This document shows, piece after piece, positions 8,840-16,606 of a stretch of DNA of 64,000 bases (its first letter is position 1; every line of letters starts with the position of its first letter). The position numbers were made by a program, and so were the translations under genes. Origin of the DNA: Pelagicoccus albus (GTDB lineage: Bacteria; Verrucomicrobiota; Verrucomicrobiia; Opitutales; Opitutaceae); assembly GCF_014230145.1 (NCBI RefSeq), contig NZ_JACHVC010000007.1:1-64000 (forward strand), read 5' to 3'. The notes below the pieces were generated by a model, which saw only the letters and a list, made by a program, of their open reading frames with translations, did no database searches and was not told where the DNA came from.

Positions 8840-9625
8840 TTATTTTTCGGATTCCGCAACCCACTGGGAAATCGCCTTCGCGATTTCTGGATACGCGTTT
8901 TCGCTAAACATATGACTCTCGTTTGGGCGTTCGATGAGCTTAGTTTTGGTCGTTGCGGAGTTGATTGCGTCCTTGCTGTCGCTGAGCGGGACGACGTCGT
9001 CATCGGCTCCGTGGATGAGGAGCCAAGGTTGGGCGATCTTTTTAATAGAACCGAGGGTATCGCCAATTGCGATGGCATCATCCCATGCGAGCTGGGAGAG
9101 CGGGCAGGTCGGTTCCTCCCACATGAATCCTTCGCCTGGTACCTCCTCGCCGAACTCCCGTTTGAAGAAATCAGCGGTATGAACCATGCCGGCGAGTGAA
9201 ACCAAAGTATGGATACGGGTAGGTTCTTCTGCCGCCACGAGCGTTCCCACCGCTCCGCCCATGCTGTGCCCGATGTAGATAATTTTCCGATAAGGGTCGG
9301 AGAGTTGATCTAGCAAGGCCGTTAGGTCCTTTGTTTCCGAAGTGATAGTGCAATCTTCGAAACGACCTTCGGATTTGCCATTGCCTGAAAATGAGAACCG
9401 GAGAGCGGGGATTCCCAGCTTTGCCAATTCGTTGGCCACGCCTACGATAAGCGGCCGGTCCTTGTTGCCTGTAACGCCATGGCCAATAAGGGCGAGGTAT
9501 CCAGTATTTGGAGCTTCGTGGTAGGTGGCGTCGATTCTTCCGCCGGCGGCGTTTTGCAAAAGGGAGGTGTCCATAGGAAACGGTTTGAGCTTTGGTTGGA
9601 TTAAATTGCCAAGGGGTTTGTCCAC
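8840..9625 (-). CDS. Alpha/beta hydrolase (serine esterase/acylhydrolase-like)
   Basis: A 261-residue single-domain hydrolase. The oxyanion motif is LIGHGVTGNKDRP, the nucleophile elbow is IGHSMGG, the acid is the Asp in HGADDDVVP, and the base is the His in NESHMF. This is the fold of soluble BAAT/YqkD-type acyl esterases; the natural substrate is unknown. The 5'-most start is GTG at 9625; an ATG 17 codons in (MDTSLLQ) is also possible and gives a more typical N-terminus. No signal peptide is visible, so it is probably cytoplasmic. It is a single-gene unit between the TonB receptor and a divergent small gene. Confidence 0.85.
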   Translation of the reverse strand: MDKPLGNLIQPKLKPFPMDTSLLQNAAGGRIDATYHEAPNTGYLALIGHGVTGNKDRPLIVGVANELAKLGIPALRFSFSGNGKSEGRFEDCTITSETKDLTALLDQLSDPYRKIIYIGHSMGGAVGTLVAAEEPTRIHTLVSLAGMVHTADFFKREFGEEVPGEGFMWEEPTCPLSQLAWDDAIAIGDTLGSIKKIAQPWLLIHGADDDVVPLSDSKDAINSATTKTKLIERPNESHMFSENAYPEIAKAISQWVAESEK

Positions 9626-9768
9626 GAATTGGGACGAGCTGGAAACCTAGGCGAGCCTCTCGCTTAGTCAATATTGGGGGTAGACGAGGTGGCGTATCAA
9701 CTTTCCCGAGCTAAACGGCTGCCACATTTTTATTTACACGATCAGGGGCAGGAATTGGGAATGAGCTT

Positions 9769-10050
9769 ATGGAAAAGGGACGCTACGAACCTAATGACGA
9801 GGGCTATATCAACGACCACGTGCGAGAAGCAGCGAAGTCGATCGGCAAGGCGATCCATATTTATTGCGATGGGCACTACGCCCACAGCAACGCTCGCGAC
9901 ATTCCGAGCTCGCACCCGCTGGTGGAGATAATGGAGTTGCTCAAGGAGCTAGACGAGGAAGGGGCGGAAAAGGCGAATCGCGTTCACGACCCGAAGCTCT
10001 TTAAAATCTTCAAGCCAACAAAGAAGGCGAAGACTCGCTGGAATATCTAA
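9769..10050 (+). CDS. Small conserved-looking hypothetical protein
   Basis: I do not recognise this 93-residue protein. It is charged and soluble, begins MEKGRYEPNDEGYINDHVR, has an amphipathic helix region (HPLVEIMELLKELDEEGAEKA) and ends in a basic tail (FKPTKKAKTRWNI). His and Cys residues cluster in the middle (HIYCDGHYAHSNAR), which could bind a metal, though this is speculation. AGGAATTGGGA just upstream serves as a ribosome binding site. It lies alone, divergent from the hydrolase and convergent with the symporter. Composition supports coding; function is unknown. Confidence 0.6.
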   Translation: MEKGRYEPNDEGYINDHVREAAKSIGKAIHIYCDGHYAHSNARDIPSSHPLVEIMELLKELDEEGAEKANRVHDPKLFKIFKPTKKAKTRWNI

Positions 10051-10090
10051 TTCTGACTTTGGGCCATGTGCCCTCTGCTTTTGCGTCCGC

Positions 10091-11518
10091 TTACTTGCTC
10101 CAGAAAGTCGCCTTAGGCAACTTGGCTTTTTCGGCGTCCATGACTGGTTCCTGGCCCGCTTTTTCTTGGGTCTCAAAATCCTTGAGGCATCGGAAGACTT
10201 GAGGGCTCAACAGCAGAATGGCGATCAAGTTGATCCAAGCCATGAGGCCTACTCCGACGTCGCCCATGGCCCATGCGAGTTTGGCGGATTTGAGGGTGCC
10301 GTAGAAGGTTAGGGCTAGAAAGAGAATGCGAACGACTTGGGTGGCTTGCTTGCGGGCGGGTCCGGATTTGAAGAGGTAAACCAAGTTTGACTCGGTATAG
10401 TAGTAGTAAGCCAAGAGGGTGGTGAATGCGAAGAGCAGCAAGGCGATCGCGATGAAAGCGGAGCCAAAACCTGGCATCAGGCTATCGACTGCATTTTGGG
10501 TAAAGGCCGCTCCTGTTTCCACGCCAGGCAGATTTTCTACGAGGAAGCTGCCGTCGGGGGCCTTCACGTTGAAGGAGTCGGTCATAAGGATCATCAATGC
10601 GGTCGCGGTACAGACAAACCAGGTGTCAACGTAGACGGAGAAGGCTTGCACGAGGCCCTGCTTGGCCGGGTGGTCGACTTCCGCGGTGGCAGCGGCGATC
10701 GGAGCGGTGCCTTGGCCCGCTTCGTTGGAGTAGATGCCACGCTTAACGCCCCACTGAATTGCAGCTCCCAGAATTCCGCCGAAGACTGCGTCCATTCCGA
10801 AGGCCGAACTGAAGATACTGGCGAAAACAGACGGCACGTGGCTGATGTTAGCCCCGATGACGATCAGGGCGATCAAGATATACCCTGCAGCCATGATAGG
10901 CACTGCGAGCTGAGCTACGTGGCCAATACGGTGTACTCCTCCGAAGATGATGAGGGCCAGCAAGATGATAACGACGATTCCTGAGTACACCGGAGCGATG
11001 CCAAATGCGTTTTCCATGGCGGAGCCGATGGAGTTGGACTGCACGGTGGGTAGCAACAGACCACAGGCCACGATAGTCGAGAGGGCGAAGAGGATCGCGT
11101 ACCATTTTACGCCTAGGCCTTTCTCAATGTAGTAAGCGGGGCCGCCGCGGTATTGGCCGTCGACCTCTTTCTTATAGATCTGAGCGAGGGCCGCTTCGGC
11201 GAAGGCAGACCCCGCACCCACGAAGGCGATGAGCCACATCCAGAAAACGGCTCCTGGGCCACCGCCGGCGATCGCCGATGCCACGCCCACGATATTGCCG
11301 GTTCCCACACGGCCAGAAACTGCGAGAGCGAAGGCTTGGAAGGAAGAGAGTCCGTTCTCCGACTCCTTGCCGCTAAAGAGGTAGCGGACCATGGATGGGA
11401 TCTTGCGGACTTGCAGGAAGCGAGTCGCGAAAGTGAAGTAGAGCCCCGCCACGAGGCAAAGACCGACGAGCCAGTCGGACCAGATGTACTTGTTGAGAAA
11501 ATCGACTATTTCAGACAT
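10091..11518 (-). CDS. Sodium:alanine/glycine symporter (AGCS family)
   Basis: From ATG 11518 (MSEIVDFLNKY; an upstream in-frame extension is dismissed as low-quality sequence) a 475-residue inner-membrane protein with about 11 hydrophobic segments is read. Family signatures are GRVGTGNIVGVASAI, GGPAYYIEKGL and the AGCS motif QWGVKRGIYSNEAGQGTAP. Members import alanine, glycine or related amino acids with Na+, fitting a marine or saline habitat. The C-terminal tail is short and cytoplasmic. It may share a transcription unit with the OsmC gene upstream on the same strand, with about 100 bases between them. Confidence 0.93.
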   Translation of the reverse strand: MSEIVDFLNKYIWSDWLVGLCLVAGLYFTFATRFLQVRKIPSMVRYLFSGKESENGLSSFQAFALAVSGRVGTGNIVGVASAIAGGGPGAVFWMWLIAFVGAGSAFAEAALAQIYKKEVDGQYRGGPAYYIEKGLGVKWYAILFALSTIVACGLLLPTVQSNSIGSAMENAFGIAPVYSGIVVIILLALIIFGGVHRIGHVAQLAVPIMAAGYILIALIVIGANISHVPSVFASIFSSAFGMDAVFGGILGAAIQWGVKRGIYSNEAGQGTAPIAAATAEVDHPAKQGLVQAFSVYVDTWFVCTATALMILMTDSFNVKAPDGSFLVENLPGVETGAAFTQNAVDSLMPGFGSAFIAIALLLFAFTTLLAYYYYTESNLVYLFKSGPARKQATQVVRILFLALTFYGTLKSAKLAWAMGDVGVGLMAWINLIAILLLSPQVFRCLKDFETQEKAGQEPVMDAEKAKLPKATFWSK

Positions 11519-11619
11519 GAGAGGGCGAAGTGGACGAGGCGTTGCAGGGGGTGCGCCACAGTGGCGCACATTTCGAAAGTTGATTGATACTCAACGGAAA
11601 GCGTCTTTTTGAACGCCTT

Positions 11620-12072
11620 TTATTGCGGGAGGTGGGTGACGATCTCGCAATTGACCGAATTCGCCAAAAAGCACTCCTCGTGGGCTTTGTGGTGGAGTCT
11701 CTGCAGCATCTTTTCGCTGGGCTCGGATCCCTCGGCGAAAACGATTTCCGGGTAAAGATCAACGCGGGTAATCGCCATTTTGCCCGCTTCGTTTTTGGCG
11801 AGATGCCCGATAGCGCGGTCTCGATAGGACTCCACCGTAATTTTGGACATGGCTGCGATAGCAAGAAAAGTGAGCATGTGGCAGCTGGCGAGGGAAGCGA
11901 CGAAGGCTTGCTCGGGGTCGACTTTATCCTCTTCGCCCAGGTAGTCGGTCGCCGCGGAGGCTTCGACGAGGAGGCCGTGACCGAAGTCCCAGCTATGGTT
12001 TCGGGAGTAGCTTTTGTAATCGAAAGCGGCGTCTCCCCGCTGCCAGTTCAACGTAGCGATGTGTTCGGACAT
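11620..12072 (-). CDS. OsmC/Ohr-family hydroperoxide reductase
   Basis: A 150-residue protein of the OsmC fold. The two redox Cys positions are in LASCHMLTFLAIAAM and in the C-terminal NSVNCEIVTHLPQ, with an extra Cys at HEECFLAN. These dimeric cytoplasmic enzymes reduce organic hydroperoxides through a cysteine pair. The sequence NWQRGDAAFDYKSYSRNHSW places it in an OsmC-like subgroup common in Proteobacteria and Verrucomicrobia rather than classical Ohr. The ATG start gives a full-length product. Substrate preference cannot be read from sequence. Confidence 0.85.
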   Translation of the reverse strand: MSEHIATLNWQRGDAAFDYKSYSRNHSWDFGHGLLVEASAATDYLGEEDKVDPEQAFVASLASCHMLTFLAIAAMSKITVESYRDRAIGHLAKNEAGKMAITRVDLYPEIVFAEGSEPSEKMLQRLHHKAHEECFLANSVNCEIVTHLPQ

Positions 12073-12213
12073 GGAGGGAACAAAGGGCGAGTTTTGCCTT
12101 CGTGTCGAGAGGAGTGAAGCGAGACTACGGGGTCGTGGGAAATTTTCGCCCTTTTTAGCTGAGGTTTAGCCCCAACCTTGTCGAAGTATAAGGAGAAAGG
12201 CTTTACAGACCCA

Positions 12214-12705
12214 ATGAGCGAAACCCGTCCCAAGAAGTGCACCCACTGTCATAATCCGACGACTATCCACGTCACCAAAGTCGTAGATGGAGAGGCTGTG
12301 AAAATGGGTGTTTGCGGTACTTGCCCGAAGGCAAAGGAACTTAAAGAGGGGAAGCACTGGGATCTGATCGGAACGGAAGATGGCGGCAAAAAGCCGAAGC
12401 TTCCTAAGGAAGGGGACCGAGCCTGTTCGGGTTGCGGGCTCACTCCGGCGGACTTCAAGGAGCACGGAAGGCTAGGTTGCCCGAAGTGTTACGAAACCTT
12501 CGAGGCGAAGATCGAACCGATGCTCAGAAAGTTGCACAAAGGCGAGAGGCATCTCGGCAAGGTGCCAGGCTCAACCGAGCAGCGACGAGTCGTTTCTCCC
12601 GAGGAGATTGCCAAGCTCAAGCAGCGTTTGGACGAGTACGTAAGCCGCGAGGAGTACGAGATGGCCGCGGCTGTTCGCGATCAGATTCGCTCCCTCGAAG
12701 ACTAG
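12214..12705 (+). CDS. McsA-like zinc-finger protein with UvrB/UvrC (UVR) motif
   Basis: Start placed at ATG 12214 (MSETRPKKCTHC); a TTG 12 codons earlier is less likely although AAGGAG sits between them. Paired cysteines (CTHC...CGTC, CSGC...CPKC) form two treble-clef zinc sites in the first 95 residues. The C-terminus is a UVR helix hairpin (LKQRLDEYVSREEYEMAAAVRDQI). This is the architecture of McsA, the adaptor of the McsB arginine kinase and ClpC in Firmicutes. No mcsB or clpC is beside it here, so an adaptor role for another protease or kinase is only an inference. Length (163 residues) fits the family. Confidence 0.85.
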   Translation: MSETRPKKCTHCHNPTTIHVTKVVDGEAVKMGVCGTCPKAKELKEGKHWDLIGTEDGGKKPKLPKEGDRACSGCGLTPADFKEHGRLGCPKCYETFEAKIEPMLRKLHKGERHLGKVPGSTEQRRVVSPEEIAKLKQRLDEYVSREEYEMAAAVRDQIRSLED

Positions 12706-12841
12706 GGGACACTTGGCAAAAGGCTGTGAAAGCCCTGTTAAATCCCTGAATGTCGCCTTTCGCTAGGCGATTCACAGCAAGCTCCATTCACTATACGAGT
12801 TATCTGTCGATCTAATGGGTAGTTTAGTCCTCGAACCTGAA

Positions 12842-13237
12842 ATGAACGATACGAAAAAGATACTTCTGCTTGAAGACGACAAGTCATCTGCACGGCTTGT
12901 TACCAGCTTTCTCGAGTCCAGAGGGTACGAGATGACTGAGAGCCATGAGGGGCGGGACGCTATCGAAAGCGCTCTGCATCAGAAGCCCGACCTGATGATC
13001 GTAGATGTCTTGCTGCCTGATATGCACGGCTCCGAGGCGGTGAAGCAGATTTGCTCCAAGGATACGCACAAGGACCTGAAGGTCCTCTTTGTCACCTCTC
13101 TCCTTTCGAACAAGACGAAACCGGAAGAAGAGGTGTCGATCACTGTGTCCGGCAGGAAGTACCCAGCTCTCGCCAAACCGATCGTTCCCGGAGTTCTGGA
13201 GAAGGCGGTCAGCCGAATTCTGGCTGGCAACAACTAG
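12842..13237 (+). CDS. Single-domain response regulator (CheY-like receiver)
   Basis: From ATG 12842 (MNDTKKILLLEDD) a 131-residue receiver domain is read. The acidic pocket is E11-D12-D13, the phospho-acceptor is D55 (MIVDVLLPD), the switch Thr/Ser is in VLFVTSLLS, and the conserved Lys is in ALAKPI. There is no output domain. The stretch NKTKPEEEVSITVSGRKYP enlarges the beta4-alpha4 region compared with CheY. No histidine kinase is nearby, so the partner is unknown. It converges on the methyltransferase gene and overlaps its end by four bases. Confidence 0.88.
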   Translation: MNDTKKILLLEDDKSSARLVTSFLESRGYEMTESHEGRDAIESALHQKPDLMIVDVLLPDMHGSEAVKQICSKDTHKDLKVLFVTSLLSNKTKPEEEVSITVSGRKYPALAKPIVPGVLEKAVSRILAGNN

Positions 13238-14478
13238 GCTTTTTTAAGGATCACGACGCACTCGAGGTGTCGTGTCTGAGGGAAGAGATCGAAGGGCTGG
13301 ATCTCGTCGATCTGATAGCCTCCTGCCAAGAGGATTTGAAGGTCCCGCATTTGAGTGGCTGGATTACAGGAAACGTACACTACCGAGGTTGGTCCGAATT
13401 CGATGAGCTGATCGAGAAACTCCTTGCTCGATCCCTTGCGAGGAGGGTCGATAACCACGGCAGATTTCTCTCCGGGAAAGTCGATCTTCTCGAAGATGGA
13501 GGCGGCGTCACCCACGACAAAAGAAGCGTTTGCGATACCGTTGGCTTCTGCGTTCTTGACCGCGTATTGTACCGAGTGTTCGGAGACCTCGATCCCGACT
13601 GCCTTTTCGAAATCACGAGCAGCCGTCAAACAGAACAAGCCACTCCCGCAGTAGGCGTCTACCAGGAAGCTCGCTCCCGCTTCCTTCGCCTTTTGTCGGA
13701 CATAACCGGTGAAGGCTGGCAGGATGGACGGGTTGTTTTGGAAGAATTCGCCCGCTGGGAATGAGAAGGTCAAATCCCCCACTTGCTCGTTTATGATCGC
13801 TTTCGGGTCAGTCGTTACCCCGTCTCGATGCTCGCGGATCAGCAAGGTGCCTCCTTTTTTGAAAGGCTTACTCCGATGTTTTTCGACGGTCTCCTTGCGG
13901 AGTCGGGTTAAGGTGTCGTTCATCGCGTCGCTGATTAGTGGGCAGGATTCAACTTCGACGTAGCGGGAGCGAGTGCCCGCTTTGAGGAAGCCGATCGTCA
14001 TCTCCTGGCCGCCTCGCGGAACTTCGAAGTGGGGAGTCAGTTTGGACCGGTAGCCATAGAGCTTGGGCGATGCGATGGCCGGAAGCACAGGATGCTCAAC
14101 CTTCACCATGTGCCAGAGCAGCTCTTTGACCTGCTGGGTCTTCCATTTCAGCTGGGCCTCGTACTCGAAATGCTGGTATTGGCAGCCGCCGCACTCGGTG
14201 AAAACTGGGCATGGAGCGGAAATGCGTTCTGTGGAAGGGGTGAGAACTTCCACCAGATCGGCTTCGCTGAAGTTCTTGTCATTGCGGTACACGCGGGCGC
14301 GAACGCGTTCTCCCGGTAGTGCGAAACGGACCATTACGACCCAATCGTTTATGCGTCCGAGACCTTGGCCCATGTTGGTCAGGGTTTGGATATCGAGCTC
14401 TACGATTTGATGATACTCGAAAGGTTCGGGTCTGAATTTCCGTGGAGGACGTGGTTTGGCTTCTTCGTTTCCGCTCAT
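13234..14478 (-). CDS. rlmD: TrmA/RumA-family RNA (uracil-C5)-methyltransferase with TRAM domain
   Basis: Start placed at ATG 14478 (MSGNEEAKPRPPRK); the earlier in-frame extension lacks family similarity. Residues about 25-80 form a TRAM RNA-binding domain (IQTLTNMGQGLGRIND). The [4Fe-4S] cysteines are CPVFTECGGCQYQH and SCPL. The SAM-dependent methyltransferase domain has FFQNNPSI, DAYCGSGLF, VIDPPRKGSS, and the catalytic Cys in VYVSCNPAT. Such enzymes make m5U in 23S rRNA (positions 747 or 1939) or tRNA. The Fe-S cluster and TRAM favour RlmD; the exact target is not settled by sequence. Confidence 0.88.
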   Translation of the reverse strand: MSGNEEAKPRPPRKFRPEPFEYHQIVELDIQTLTNMGQGLGRINDWVVMVRFALPGERVRARVYRNDKNFSEADLVEVLTPSTERISAPCPVFTECGGCQYQHFEYEAQLKWKTQQVKELLWHMVKVEHPVLPAIASPKLYGYRSKLTPHFEVPRGGQEMTIGFLKAGTRSRYVEVESCPLISDAMNDTLTRLRKETVEKHRSKPFKKGGTLLIREHRDGVTTDPKAIINEQVGDLTFSFPAGEFFQNNPSILPAFTGYVRQKAKEAGASFLVDAYCGSGLFCLTAARDFEKAVGIEVSEHSVQYAVKNAEANGIANASFVVGDAASIFEKIDFPGEKSAVVIDPPRKGSSKEFLDQLIEFGPTSVVYVSCNPATQMRDLQILLAGGYQIDEIQPFDLFPQTRHLECVVILKKA

Positions 14479-14680
14479 GCTGTGGCAGGTTAGGATTGGG
14501 AGGAGAGTCAGTTTACGTGGGATTTCGAGGCTTAAATCTCCTAGATGGCACGGAATGAGCAACCGCGGAGGAAACTTCGCGGATTATGTGCGTCACCCTT
14601 TTGGAAGTTTGGAGTTGGGAGCCGCTGACCGGAATCGACACTGGACATGAGTCGCGGAGTTGCTGTTTTGCTAAACGAAG

Positions 14681-15109
14681 ATGAGTATAGAAGCAAAAAG
14701 AGATGCTTTAGTAGATGAGTTAGCTCCGTTTGACGATCATTTCGAGCGGTTTGCCTATATCGTGGATCGGGCCAAGTCCAACCCACCGTTGGATGACGAG
14801 TTCAAGATCGATGCCTTTCTGATTGAAGGTTGTTTGTCCCGACTTTGGGTTTATCCGGAGTACAAGGACGGGCTTTGCTACTTTTCTACCGACTCGGATG
14901 CGGCTATCACAAAGGGTACCTCCACGCTGCTCTGCGGTTTGTACAGTGGAGAGTCTCCGCAAGATATCATCGGCCTGGAGCCGGATTTCTTGGCAGAAGT
15001 TGGAGTCACGCAGCACCTTTCTCCTAACCGGCGCAATGGACTGACCAATGTTCGCAAGCGCATCAAGGCGTATGCAGAGCTTTGCTTGAAAAACTCTGAA
15101 GACCAGTAG
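14681..15109 (+). CDS. sufE: SufE-family sulfur acceptor
   Basis: A 142-residue protein with the SufE fold. The sulfur-accepting Cys51 is in LIEGCLSRLW, the same residue number as in E. coli SufE. The family passes persulfide sulfur from cysteine desulfurase SufS to the SufBCD scaffold in Fe-S cluster assembly. SPQDIIGLEPDF and HLSPNRRNGLTNVRKRI are standard SufE blocks. The suf operon itself is not here. The adjacent RibD-type gene begins 56 bases downstream on the same strand. Confidence 0.93.
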   Translation: MSIEAKRDALVDELAPFDDHFERFAYIVDRAKSNPPLDDEFKIDAFLIEGCLSRLWVYPEYKDGLCYFSTDSDAAITKGTSTLLCGLYSGESPQDIIGLEPDFLAEVGVTQHLSPNRRNGLTNVRKRIKAYAELCLKNSEDQ

Positions 15110-15165
15110 CTTGCATACAGGCGGTGGGGTCGCTCGTTAGTCAAAGAGCAAGACTTACTGGAAGA

Positions 15166-15615
15166 ATGGATCAGATTCGTATCGACGAGAGTTTCATGAG
15201 GGCCGCCATATGCGAGGCGGTCCGGGGCGACGTGGTAAAAACAAAGCCCAATCCTCGAGTGGGCGCTGTCATCGTGGAAAATGGCGAGATCGTCGCGAAA
15301 GGCCACTTCGAGGAAGATGGCGGACCGCACGCTGAGCGGAAGGCTTTCGAAGCCTTGGGCCGCAAGCCGCAGGCGGGGGCAGTGATCTATGTGACCTTGG
15401 AACCTTGTTCGACTGTGGGTCGCACGGGGGCGTGCACGACGGCTATTGTGGAATCCGGCATACGCCGCGTGGTGATCGGAGCCCAAGATCCAACGCCAGA
15501 GCACCGGGGAAATGGGGTTGCCGTTTTGGAGCAACAAGGTGTCGAAGTCTTGGCGGGGGTGCTGGAGCTGGAATGCTCGGCTCTCAATCCAGGCTATCGT
15601 GGGCATTCAACCTAA
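15166..15615 (+). CDS. RibD-type pyrimidine deaminase domain, stand-alone
   Basis: Start placed at ATG 15166 (MDQIRIDESFMRAAI), with GGAAG upstream. The 149-residue product is a zinc cytidine-deaminase fold with HAE (GGPHAERKAF) and PCxxxGRTGAC (TLEPCSTVGRTGAC), plus TKPNPRVGAVIVENG, which is typical of the N-terminal half of RibD. RibD deaminates the riboflavin precursor diaminohydroxyphosphoribosylaminopyrimidine, then reduces it. The reductase half is missing and the protein ends naturally (CSALNPGYRGHST). A split RibD with the reductase elsewhere is likely; a different deaminase substrate is possible. Confidence 0.83.
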   Translation: MDQIRIDESFMRAAICEAVRGDVVKTKPNPRVGAVIVENGEIVAKGHFEEDGGPHAERKAFEALGRKPQAGAVIYVTLEPCSTVGRTGACTTAIVESGIRRVVIGAQDPTPEHRGNGVAVLEQQGVEVLAGVLELECSALNPGYRGHST

Positions 15616-15674
15616 CTCGCTGCTTTGCTAAGATAGCTTGCTGAGGGCTTCGGGTCGGTCTAATCCTGCGAACC

Positions 15675-15992
15675 GTGTCGCTTTTTAAGCTAGTTGGGCG
15701 GGCGGTTTCCGCGGTGTTGATCTTTCTGGTGCGTATATACCAGTGGACTCTATCACCTTTGAAAAATGCCCTATTTGGGGCGGCGGCGGGATGTCGATTT
15801 AGCCCGACTTGTTCGCACTACGCGATCCAATGTTTGAGAACGTTGCCTGTGATCAAAGCGGTTCGCCTGTTGGTCTGGCGGATACTTCGATGCCATCCGT
15901 GGGGAGGAGCGGGATACGACCCGGTTCCGAAAATGGTTTATCGTGAGGATTCGAAGGGAAAGCCCGTCAAAAGCTTAAAGGACTACCTATGA
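15675..15992 (+). CDS. yidD: Membrane protein insertion efficiency factor YidD
   Basis: A 105-residue protein with an N-terminal amphipathic/hydrophobic helix (VLIFLVRIYQWTLSPL) and the family core CRFSPTCSHYAIQCL and RCHPWGGAGYDPVP. YidD lies on the inner face of the membrane near YidC and aids insertion. The start is GTG 15675. It is usually found in the rpmH-rnpA-yidD-yidC cluster; here it stands apart from those genes, following the deaminase gene. Confidence 0.93.
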   Translation: MSLFKLVGRAVSAVLIFLVRIYQWTLSPLKNALFGAAAGCRFSPTCSHYAIQCLRTLPVIKAVRLLVWRILRCHPWGGAGYDPVPKMVYREDSKGKPVKSLKDYL

Positions 15993-16028
15993 GAGCTGAG
16001 TGGTCGCTTACGGAATGATTGATCCGAG

Positions 16029-16565
16029 CTAGAAGCGGTTTTTCCACATCATGGATTCCATGGGAAGTGGGGAGCGGCTGTTGTATTTGGCGGAGGCTTT
16101 TTTGTTGTAGTAGTTCTCTACATCTCCTTCCACGTGGAAATAGATAAGCTGCCCAATGGGCATACCCGCGTAGATGCGAACGGGTTGAGCGACTGAAATT
16201 TCTAGGGTCCAATGGTTGCAGAAGCCGACATCTCCCTTCCCTGCGGTGGCGTGAATGTCTATGCCCAAACGGCCGACGCTACTTTTTCCTTCGAGAAACG
16301 GCACGTGGGCGTGAGTTTCGGTGTATTCGAGCGTTGAGCCAAGGTAGACAGTACCTGGTTTTAGGACGTAGCCTTCTTCCGGGATTTCGAAATGCTCTAT
16401 CGTGTTGTGAGCCTTCGCGTCCAGGATGTCTGCCTGGTAGGTGGCCAAGTGCTTGCTGAGGTGCACATCGTAGCTGTTGGTGCCTAAGGCTTTGCGGTCG
16501 AAGGGTTCGACCACGATCTCGCCATTTTCCATGCCTTCGAGAATCGCTTTGTCGGAAAGAATCAT
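16029..16565 (-). CDS. dcd: dCTP deaminase
   Basis: Start placed at ATG 16565 (MILSDKAILEGMENGEI), which is the usual N-terminus; 13 extra in-frame codons upstream are not conserved-looking. The trimeric dUTPase-like fold is recognised from LGTNSYDVHLSKHLA, LEGKSSVGRLG and VGFCNHWTLEIS, where the Glu is catalytic. It converts dCTP to dUTP and ammonia, feeding dTTP synthesis. The 178-residue length fits. The GNAT-nitrilase gene lies upstream on the same strand with about 41 bases between them. Confidence 0.93.
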   Translation of the reverse strand: MILSDKAILEGMENGEIVVEPFDRKALGTNSYDVHLSKHLATYQADILDAKAHNTIEHFEIPEEGYVLKPGTVYLGSTLEYTETHAHVPFLEGKSSVGRLGIDIHATAGKGDVGFCNHWTLEISVAQPVRIYAGMPIGQLIYFHVEGDVENYYNKKASAKYNSRSPLPMESMMWKNRF

Positions 16566-16606
16566 TGTGGGAAAGAGGAGTTTTGAAAATAGGGGTTCTG
16601 GCAATC

